Positions 35,166 to 41,439 of a DNA stretch of 41,439 nucleotides are shown here, piece by piece. Every line of letters starts with the position of its first letter. Position 1 is the first letter of the stretch. The notes under the pieces are model-generated. The model was not told the origin of the DNA and searched no databases. It saw only the letters and a list, made by a program, of their open reading frames with translations. Location: NCBI GenBank assembly GCA_947449305.1, contig CANFRA010000010.1, positions 1 through 41,439 of the forward strand, given 5' to 3'. The stretch is from Burkholderiaceae bacterium. Its GTDB lineage: Bacteria > Pseudomonadota > Gammaproteobacteria > Burkholderiales > Burkholderiaceae. The position numbers were made by a program, and so were the translations under genes.

Positions 35166-35792
35166 ATGACTGCACTAACCATCACCCCCGCACAACGTAA
35201 ATCCCTCAAAGCTGATGCCCATGACTTAAGTCCGGTTGTCATGATTGGTGGCGGTGGCTTAACGCCTTCTGTGATCAAAGAAGCCAAGCTCGCAATTAGC
35301 CATCATGGACTCATTAAGGTCCGTGTCTTTGGAGATGATCGTGAAGCGCGCCTTGCTATTTATGAAGCGCTTTGCGACAAACTAGATGCTGCGCCAGTTC
35401 AGCATATTGGCAAATTGCTGGTGATTTGGAAACCAAAAGATGTTGTCGATGAAGCATTTTCTAATCTCGGCAGATCCTCTAAACAGACTAAAAAATCCTT
35501 ACAGGCGCCACGTACTAAACGCCAGCCTAATCGCGCACCAACTAAATCTGGTGTTCGCACTAGCAGCTCAGAAAGATCTGATCGTCGCTCCGCTTCCAAT
35601 GCAGCGCCATTCGCTCGGGCTGCTGCTGTGAAGTCTGCTACACCGAAAAAACGGGTACTGCGCTCTGAAGCTGCTGAATCGAAGATTGGTTGGTCATCCC
35701 CAGGCTATCGCAAAGCGGCTGCTGCGCCGGCTCCCATCAAGAAGCGTAAAGTGCGGATGAGTAGTAATAAGAAAAAATCTCTTGGATCTTAA
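35166..35792 (+). CDS. yhbY: YhbY family RNA-binding protein with long basic tail
   Basis: A 208-residue protein. Residues 1-95 form the CRM (CRS1-YhbY) domain: LTITPAQRKSLKADAHDLSP, VMIGGGGLTPSVIKEAK, HGLIKVRVFGDDRE and IGKLLVIWKPKD. YhbY binds pre-50S particles and helps ribosome assembly. The remaining ~110 residues are a low-complexity tail rich in Arg, Lys, Ser and Ala, about doubling the E. coli length; such tails occur in betaproteobacterial members. It is divergent from rlmE, another ribosome-maturation gene. A bidirectional terminator follows. Confidence 0.93.
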   Translation: MTALTITPAQRKSLKADAHDLSPVVMIGGGGLTPSVIKEAKLAISHHGLIKVRVFGDDREARLAIYEALCDKLDAAPVQHIGKLLVIWKPKDVVDEAFSNLGRSSKQTKKSLQAPRTKRQPNRAPTKSGVRTSSSERSDRRSASNAAPFARAAAVKSATPKKRVLRSEAAESKIGWSSPGYRKAAAAPAPIKKRKVRMSSNKKKSLGS

Positions 35793-35812
35793 TAGGATCT
35801 GAGCCATTAGAA

Positions 35813-35838
35813 AAACGCCGCTAGTCGGCGTTTTTTAT
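35813..35838. terminator. Bidirectional intrinsic terminator between yhbY and the DUF4149-like gene
   Basis: ACGCCG, loop CTAGT, CGGCGT, flanked by AAAAA and TTTTTT, between two convergent genes. It should stop transcription from yhbY on the plus strand and from the DUF4149-like gene on the minus strand. Confidence 0.92.
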
Positions 35839-35848
35839 TGCTTATTAT

Positions 35849-36343
35849 TTACTGTGAATGCGTTTTAGTAAGGCGCCATACAAGATAGATGCCAAGAGCA
35901 CTCTGAATCAAAAACAGAACGCTAGAAACGCCATGGAGTGTTCTAAATAAATCAGCAGAAGGAGATAGCATGACGGGCATACCCTCCAACAATGCCTGAT
36001 CACGCAAGGTATCAAGCCAGGGAATCAAGATAAACGAAGCGGCTGCCGAGCACACTAACATTCCTAAGAGAAGCAAGCGAATCACCCTGTATTGATTTAG
36101 TCCACGAGTAACCAGAAGATTTGCTAGCACCATTAAAGCAATACAAATCAGGATGCTTAAGTAGGCTTCAGTCTTAAAGACACTACCAGCAACCATACCG
36201 GCTACTTGACGATCAGTCAGAGTGCTAAAAATTACTGGGGCAACCAGATAGCCAACAGCAAGGATGCTACCAACCCAGACACCGGCGATCAAGATAAAAA
36301 GTCGTTGCGCTCCAGTATGTTTTGAAGCGGTTGGGTTCTGCAC
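35849..36343 (-). CDS. DUF4149-like membrane protein
   Basis: A 164-residue inner-membrane protein with four transmembrane segments (about residues 14-36, 55-75, 84-106 and 137-158). The first carries LIAGVWVGSILAVGYLVAPVIF, followed by LTDRQVAGMVAGSVF, the pattern of DUF4149 proteins. Function is unknown. It lies 21 bases after greA on the same strand, an arrangement common in betaproteobacteria, and ends at a bidirectional terminator, so it is probably the last gene of the carAB-greA transcript. Confidence 0.82.
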   Translation of the reverse strand: MQNPTASKHTGAQRLFILIAGVWVGSILAVGYLVAPVIFSTLTDRQVAGMVAGSVFKTEAYLSILICIALMVLANLLVTRGLNQYRVIRLLLLGMLVCSAAASFILIPWLDTLRDQALLEGMPVMLSPSADLFRTLHGVSSVLFLIQSALGIYLVWRLTKTHSQ

Positions 36344-36364
36344 AGGGCTTCTCTAGATATGATG

Positions 36365-36841
36365 TCAGATATAGCGAACTGCCAGAACCTCAACTTCGCG
36401 ATTGCCGCCTGGGGCCTGAACAGCCACAACATCGCCCTCTTCCTTGCCAATCAAGGCGCGGGCAATGGGAGAGCTAATCGAGATTTTGTTTACTGCAATA
36501 TCGGCCTCATCATCGCCCACAATCTGATAAGTGAGCTTGGTACCATCCTCGAGATCTTCGAGATCAACGGTGGCGCCAAAGACAACGCGACCAGAAACAT
36601 CGAGCGTAGCTGGATCAATAATCTGAGCAGCAGAGAGTTTGCTCTCAAGCTCCTGAATACGGCCTTCAATAAAGCCTTGCTTTTCTTTGGCGGCATCGTA
36701 CTCAGCGTTCTCAGAAAGATCGCCTTGGGCGCGTGCCTCAGAGATCGAAATAATGACTGCTGGACGCTCTACATGCTTAAGACGATGCAGCTCCTCTTTC
36801 AGAAGTTCTGCACCGCGTTTGGTAATTGGAATTGTGCTCAT
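36365..36841 (-). CDS. greA: Transcription elongation factor GreA
   Basis: A 158-residue protein of exact family length. The N-terminal coiled coil (about residues 5-75) contains [27 protein letters not shown], whose acidic tip stimulates cleavage of backtracked RNA by RNA polymerase. The C-terminal FKBP-like domain ends [23 protein letters not shown]. It starts 58 bases after carB on the same strand, the common carAB-greA order. Confidence 0.98.
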   Translation of the reverse strand: MSTIPITKRGAELLKEELHRLKHVERPAVIISISEARAQGDLSENAEYDAAKEKQGFIEGRIQELESKLSAAQIIDPATLDVSGRVVFGATVDLEDLEDGTKLTYQIVGDDEADIAVNKISISSPIARALIGKEEGDVVAVQAPGGNREVEVLAVRYI

Positions 36842-36899
36842 ACTGCCAACCTAACTTAAATTCTTGCGCTTGATTGCGCGAACAAAAGTCGATTTTAGA

Positions 36900-39800
36900 T
36901 TAAACGAGCTTTTGATGTAAATCCTGTAAGGAATATACCTCTAAAGACTCATTAATCCCTTTTTGAGAGGCCAGCAAACCATCCATCACGGCACGGGCTG
37001 CGCTAATGGTCGTGTAGTACGTCACTCCATTTGCTTGGGCTGAAGTCCGGATGGACCTCGAGTCAGCAATGGCAGTTCGAGTCTCATCCACAGTGGTAAA
37101 TACCAAGGAAATTTCACCATTTTTAATGAAATCTACGATATGAGGACGACCGTCTTTGACTTTATTGACTACGCGTACTGGCAAACCAGCAGCTTCAATC
37201 GCAGCAGCAGTCCCTTTAGTTGCAACCATCGGGAAACCAAGCTGATGCAATAGCTTAGCAACCTCAACCGCTTTAGGCTTATCGCTATCTTTGACTGTGA
37301 GCAGTACTGTTCCGCTCTTGGGTAATTTGATGCCAGCACCCAATTGCGATTTAAAGAGCGCCTCACCAAAGGTCTTGCCTACACCCATGACTTCACCAGT
37401 TGAGCGCATCTCTGGTCCGAGAATAGGATCAATTCCTGGAAACTTATTGAACGGAAATACCGCTTCTTTGACAGAGAAATATGGTGGATTGACTTCCGCC
37501 TTAATACCCTGCTGCTCTAATGTTTGACCAACCATACAACGTGCAGCAATCTTAGCCAATTGCAGGCCGGTTGCTTTAGAGACAAAAGGTACGGTGCGTG
37601 AAGCACGAGGATTTACTTCCAGCACATAGATAACATCTTTGCCATCGACATTCTGAATTGCAAACTGGACGTTCATTAAGCCAACAACATTTAAGCCTGC
37701 CGCCATCGCAGCAGTTTGACGCTTAATCTCTTTGACAGTCTCATCGGATAAGGAATATGGCGGCAATGAACACGCTGAATCACCAGAGTGAACGCCAGCC
37801 TGCTCGATATGCTCCATCACGCCACCAATAAATACTTTGGATCCATCACGAATGCAATCAACATCACACTCAATCGCGTCATTAAGGAAGCGATCTAGCA
37901 ATACTGGAGAATCATGAGAGACCTTCACAGCCTCACGCATATAGCGCTCTAGGTCACGGCCATCATGAACGATTTCCATGGCGCGGCCACCTAATACATA
38001 GGAAGGACGAACTACCAATGGATAGCCAATTTCTTCTGCCAGAACCAGCGCCTCTTCTTCAGTGCGCGCAGTACGGTTTGGTGGTTGACGTAAGCCCAAG
38101 CCTTGCAAGAGTTTTTGGAAGCGCTCGCGGTCTTCCGCAGCATCGATCATGTCTGGCGAAGTACCGATGATAGGTACGCCATTACGCTCCAGATCTAAGG
38201 CAAGTTTCAAAGGTGTTTGACCACCGTACTGAACGATGACGCCTTTAGGCTTCTCTTTAGCAACAATCTCTAATACATCTTCAAGGGTCAAAGGCTCAAA
38301 ATACAAACGATCAGAGGTGTCGTAGTCAGTTGAAACGGTTTCTGGGTTGCAGTTCACCATAATGGTTTCATAACCATCATCACGCATTGCTAAAGCAGCA
38401 TGTACGCAGCAATAGTCAAACTCAATACCTTGACCTATGCGGTTAGGACCACCACCCAAGACCATGATCTTATCTTTGGTACTTGGGTTGGATTCACATT
38501 CACCATGCTCTGCTTCATAAGTCGAATAGAGGTAAGCGGTATTGGTTGAGAACTCAGCAGCGCATGTATCAACGCGCTTATAAACGGGTACTACTTTTAA
38601 GCGATGGCGTGTTGTACGAACCGTTGTAGCATCAACCCCCAATAATTTGGCCAAGCGACGGTCAGAAAAGCCCTTCTGCTTAACAGCACGCAGCTCTGCT
38701 GCTGTGAGGCTATCAATCTTGCGCTTCTTTAACTCGGTTTCAATCGCAATTAGTTCCTCAATTTGCTGGAGGAACCATGGATCTACTTTAGTTTCAGCAT
38801 AGATTTCATCTAAGCTCATCCCCATTCGGAAGGCATCGGCCAAATACCAAATACGATCTGGGCCCGGCTCATTGATTTCATTCACAATGTCGTCAAGATC
38901 TGTCGAGAATTCATCTAGGCCATCTACACCAACCTCAAGGCCCCGTAATGCTTTCTGGAAAGACTCCTGGAAGGTCCGGCCAATAGCCATCACTTCACCA
39001 ACCGATTTCATCTGCGTCGTTAAGCGTGAATCGGCTTGTGGGAATTTCTCAAAAGCAAAACGCGGAATCTTGGTTACTACGTAGTCAATGGATGGCTCAA
39101 ACGACGCCGGCGTAGCTCCGCCCGTAATATCGTTCTTGAGCTCATCTAGCGTGTAACCAACAGCCAGCTTGGCTGCAATCTTAGCAATCGGAAAACCCGT
39201 TGCCTTAGAGGCTAGAGCAGATGAACGTGATACCCGTGGGTTCATCTCAATGACGATCATGCGGCCGTCTTCTGGGTTAATAGAGAACTGTACATTTGAT
39301 CCACCGGTATCAACACCAATTTCCCGCAGAACGGCAATCGATGCATTACGCATGATTTGATACTCTTTGTCGGTCAGCGTTTGTGCAGGAGCAACTGTGA
39401 TCGAATCACCCGTATGTACGCCCATCGGATCTAAGTTTTCGATTGAGCACACGATGATGCAGTTGTCATTGCGATCACGCACAACTTCCATCTCAAACTC
39501 TTTCCATCCCAAGAGCGATTCTTCAATCAAAAGCTCACGCGTGGGCGATAGATCGAGACCCCGTTTGCAGATCTCTTCAAACTCTTCACGGTTATAAGCA
39601 ATACCGCCGCCTGAACCACCCATCGTGAACGAAGGACGAATCACTACTGGGAATCCAGAGCTATCAGCCTCTTTTTGAATGCGCTGTTGGACCTCAAGAG
39701 CCTCTTCCATCGAATGCGCAATACCGGATTTAGCGGAACCAAGGCCAATCTTGGTCATCGCTTCCTTAAATTTCTGACGATCTTCCGCTTTATCAATGGC

Positions 39801-40163
39801 CTCAGGTGAAGCACCAATTAATTCACAGCCGTACTTTTGCAATACACCATGACGATGTAAATCTAATGCGCAGTTCAAGGCAGTTTGCCCGCCCATGGTT
39901 GGCAAAATCGCATCTGGCTTTTCAGTGGCAATAATGCGCTCTACCACTTCCCAAGTAATTGGCTCGATATAAGTCACATCAGCCATCTCGGGGTCAGTCA
40001 TTATGGTTGCAGGATTGCTATTGACCAAAATGACTTTGTAACCTTCGTCACGCAAAGCCTTACAAGCTTGCGCACCGGAATAATCAAACTCACAAGCCTG
40101 CCCGATCACAATCGGACCAGCACCAATAATTAGGATGCTCTTAATGTCGCTACGCTTAGGCAT
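36900..40163 (-). CDS. carB: Carbamoyl-phosphate synthase large subunit
   Basis: A 1087-residue subunit that makes carbamoyl phosphate from bicarbonate, ammonia and two ATP for arginine and pyrimidine synthesis. It holds two homologous ATP-grasp halves: the first begins [21 protein letters not shown] (about residues 10-30), the second [20 protein letters not shown] (about residues 565-585). The C-terminal methylglyoxal synthase-like domain (from about residue 950) binds allosteric effectors. An ATP-grasp loop, [14 protein letters not shown], is intact. Its ATG overlaps the carA stop, so synthesis of the two subunits is coupled. Confidence 0.98.
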   Translation of the reverse strand: MPKRSDIKSILIIGAGPIVIGQACEFDYSGAQACKALRDEGYKVILVNSNPATIMTDPEMADVTYIEPITWEVVERIIATEKPDAILPTMGGQTALNCALDLHRHGVLQKYGCELIGASPEAIDKAEDRQKFKEAMTKIGLGSAKSGIAHSMEEALEVQQRIQKEADSSGFPVVIRPSFTMGGSGGGIAYNREEFEEICKRGLDLSPTRELLIEESLLGWKEFEMEVVRDRNDNCIIVCSIENLDPMGVHTGDSITVAPAQTLTDKEYQIMRNASIAVLREIGVDTGGSNVQFSINPEDGRMIVIEMNPRVSRSSALASKATGFPIAKIAAKLAVGYTLDELKNDITGGATPASFEPSIDYVVTKIPRFAFEKFPQADSRLTTQMKSVGEVMAIGRTFQESFQKALRGLEVGVDGLDEFSTDLDDIVNEINEPGPDRIWYLADAFRMGMSLDEIYAETKVDPWFLQQIEELIAIETELKKRKIDSLTAAELRAVKQKGFSDRRLAKLLGVDATTVRTTRHRLKVVPVYKRVDTCAAEFSTNTAYLYSTYEAEHGECESNPSTKDKIMVLGGGPNRIGQGIEFDYCCVHAALAMRDDGYETIMVNCNPETVSTDYDTSDRLYFEPLTLEDVLEIVAKEKPKGVIVQYGGQTPLKLALDLERNGVPIIGTSPDMIDAAEDRERFQKLLQGLGLRQPPNRTARTEEEALVLAEEIGYPLVVRPSYVLGGRAMEIVHDGRDLERYMREAVKVSHDSPVLLDRFLNDAIECDVDCIRDGSKVFIGGVMEHIEQAGVHSGDSACSLPPYSLSDETVKEIKRQTAAMAAGLNVVGLMNVQFAIQNVDGKDVIYVLEVNPRASRTVPFVSKATGLQLAKIAARCMVGQTLEQQGIKAEVNPPYFSVKEAVFPFNKFPGIDPILGPEMRSTGEVMGVGKTFGEALFKSQLGAGIKLPKSGTVLLTVKDSDKPKAVEVAKLLHQLGFPMVATKGTAAAIEAAGLPVRVVNKVKDGRPHIVDFIKNGEISLVFTTVDETRTAIADSRSIRTSAQANGVTYYTTISAARAVMDGLLASQKGINESLEVYSLQDLHQKLV

Positions 40164-41356
40164 TATTCGCTCCCCTTGTTGCTAGCATTCATGAGCTCCA
40201 CAAAACGATCAAATAAATAGGCAATGTCATGCGGTCCAGGCGAGGCTTCAGGGTGACCCTGGAAACAGAATGCAGGCTTATCTTTCCAAGCCAGTCCTTG
40301 CAAGGAGCCGTCAAACAATGAAACGTGTGTGACACGAAGGTTCTCAGGCAAAGTATTGGCATCAACTGCAAAGCCATGGTTCTGAGAAGTAATCGCTACG
40401 CGACCAGTATCTAAGTCCTTAACAGGATGGTTAGCGCCATGGTGACCAAACTTCATCTTGAGGGTTTTAGCGCCTGCAGCCAGACCCATAATTTGGTGGC
40501 CTAAGCAGATGCCAAAGGTAGGTACGCCCTTGGCGATAATTTCTTTAGCAGCAGCAATGGCGTAATCACAAGGGCCAGGGTCTCCAGGACCGTTAGAGAA
40601 AAAGACGCCATCTGGATTCATGGCGAGCACTTGCGCTGCGCTCGTTTGTGCTGGTACTACCGTTAACTCACAAGCACGCTCAGTAAGCATGCGCAAAATA
40701 TTATGTTTCACACCGAAGTCATAGGCCACCACTTTTTTAGTGGGTTTGTTTGTATCTAATGTTTTATATGCAGGCTTACCTTCAGGGCCATGCAATTGCC
40801 AATCAGCTACACGCCATGGATAAGCTTTTTTAGTGCTCACGACTTTGGCTAAGTCTAAGCCGGACATTCCGGGAAAGGCTTTTGCTAGTTCAAGCGCCTT
40901 CTTACTGAGCACCTCATAGTCATCGCTCAACTTGCCAGCCACAATGGCTCCAGATTGAGCACCCTTGTCGCGCAGGATACGGGTTAATTTACGAGTGTCG
41001 ATACCAGCAATGCCAGGGACGCCTGCTTTACTTAAGTAGCTATCTAAACTTCCTTCTGAGCGGAAATTGGATACGCGCTTAGGTAAATCTTTAATGACTA
41101 GGCCAGCAGCATGAATCTGATCTGACTCTGCATCTTGTGCATTGACGCCAACGTTGCCAATGTGCGGATAAGTGAGAGTCACAATCTGACGGCAATAACT
41201 AGGATCAGTAATGATCTCTTGATAGCCAGTTAATGCGGTATTGAAAACCACTTCGCCAGTAGTTTCGCCAGGGGCGCCAATACTAAAACCGGGAAAAAGT
41301 GTGCCGTCGGCTAAGGCCAACACGGCGGGAGGAAAAGAAGGAAGCAAGGGTGACAA
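40163..41356 (-). CDS. carA: Carbamoyl-phosphate synthase small subunit
   Basis: A subunit of about 397 residues that hydrolyses glutamine and channels ammonia to CarB. The class I amidotransferase domain has the nucleophile Cys in [11 protein letters not shown] and the His-Glu pair in [12 protein letters not shown]; the N-terminal domain begins [17 protein letters not shown]. No ATG start exists: a TTG at 41356 has GGAG five bases upstream, while a TTG three codons later gives the family-like [12 protein letters not shown] start. An in-frame stop lies 13 codons above. The gene begins about 80 bases from the right edge. Confidence 0.96.
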   Translation of the reverse strand: MSPLLPSFPPAVLALADGTLFPGFSIGAPGETTGEVVFNTALTGYQEIITDPSYCRQIVTLTYPHIGNVGVNAQDAESDQIHAAGLVIKDLPKRVSNFRSEGSLDSYLSKAGVPGIAGIDTRKLTRILRDKGAQSGAIVAGKLSDDYEVLSKKALELAKAFPGMSGLDLAKVVSTKKAYPWRVADWQLHGPEGKPAYKTLDTNKPTKKVVAYDFGVKHNILRMLTERACELTVVPAQTSAAQVLAMNPDGVFFSNGPGDPGPCDYAIAAAKEIIAKGVPTFGICLGHQIMGLAAGAKTLKMKFGHHGANHPVKDLDTGRVAITSQNHGFAVDANTLPENLRVTHVSLFDGSLQGLAWKDKPAFCFQGHPEASPGPHDIAYLFDRFVELMNASNKGSE

Positions 41357-41439
41357 ACCATCTCCAGTCCCTGCCCCATCCGACGCTCAAAACCCCCAAA
41401 AAGACCAACCCGAGGCTTGTGTATGCGGGAGGTGCGTGT

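Noticed and set aside
36359..36859. Plus-strand frame of 166 codons opposite greA
   Set aside because: greA on the minus strand is full length with every family motif; the opposite frame is a shadow with no family resemblance.

Overview
The window looks like part of a chromosome from a freshwater betaproteobacterium of the Burkholderiaceae. Polynucleobacter is the best guess, from protein resemblance and gene content (carAB-greA, yhbY/rlmE-ftsH-folP-glmM, pst-phoUBR, many Bug/TctC-type genes). This is recognition by eye, not a database match. No plasmid, phage structural, transposase or CRISPR genes were seen.

Left part (1-12 kb): an insertion hotspot behind a tRNA gene. An intact tRNA-Arg(UCU) lies on the minus strand at 11820-11896. 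Downstream of its CCA end are three truncated copies of its 3' portion, all in the same orientation: 10004-10031, 5529-5573 and 1311-1350. They divide the region into four modules. Module 1 holds a Bug/TctC-type binding protein and a DsbA-like isomerase. Module 2 holds the four-gene operon of the Anbu proteasome-like protease. Module 3 holds PEP carboxylase and two membrane proteins. Module 4 is an autotransporter cut by the window edge. The repeat at 5529-5573 stops exactly at the edge of the anticodon loop, as expected for tyrosine-recombinase attachment sites. No recombinase gene is present between the repeats.

Middle part (12-30 kb): after tRNA-Pro(UGG) come a His/Cys-containing small protein and a ZnuD-like TonB receptor, then a long phosphate-stress block. 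This contains ppk2 (Pho box upstream), a PlsC/OlsA-like acyltransferase, and a divergent array of Pho-box repeats that fires into a PlcP-like phospholipase, an Agt-like glycosyltransferase, dgkA and an OlsB-like acyltransferase. These are followed by ppx, two small proteins and the pstSCAB-phoU-phoB-phoR operon (Pho box before pstS), with a PhoA-type alkaline phosphatase next to it. Together the genes would sense and import phosphate, scavenge it from esters, store and mobilise polyphosphate, and replace membrane phospholipids with phosphorus-free glycolipids and ornithine lipids.

Right part (30-41.4 kb): core housekeeping genes, mostly on the minus strand: glmM, folP, ftsH, rlmE, then yhbY on the plus strand, and a greA-carB-carA group with a DUF4149-like membrane protein. 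Few surprises here apart from start-codon choices and a long basic tail on YhbY.
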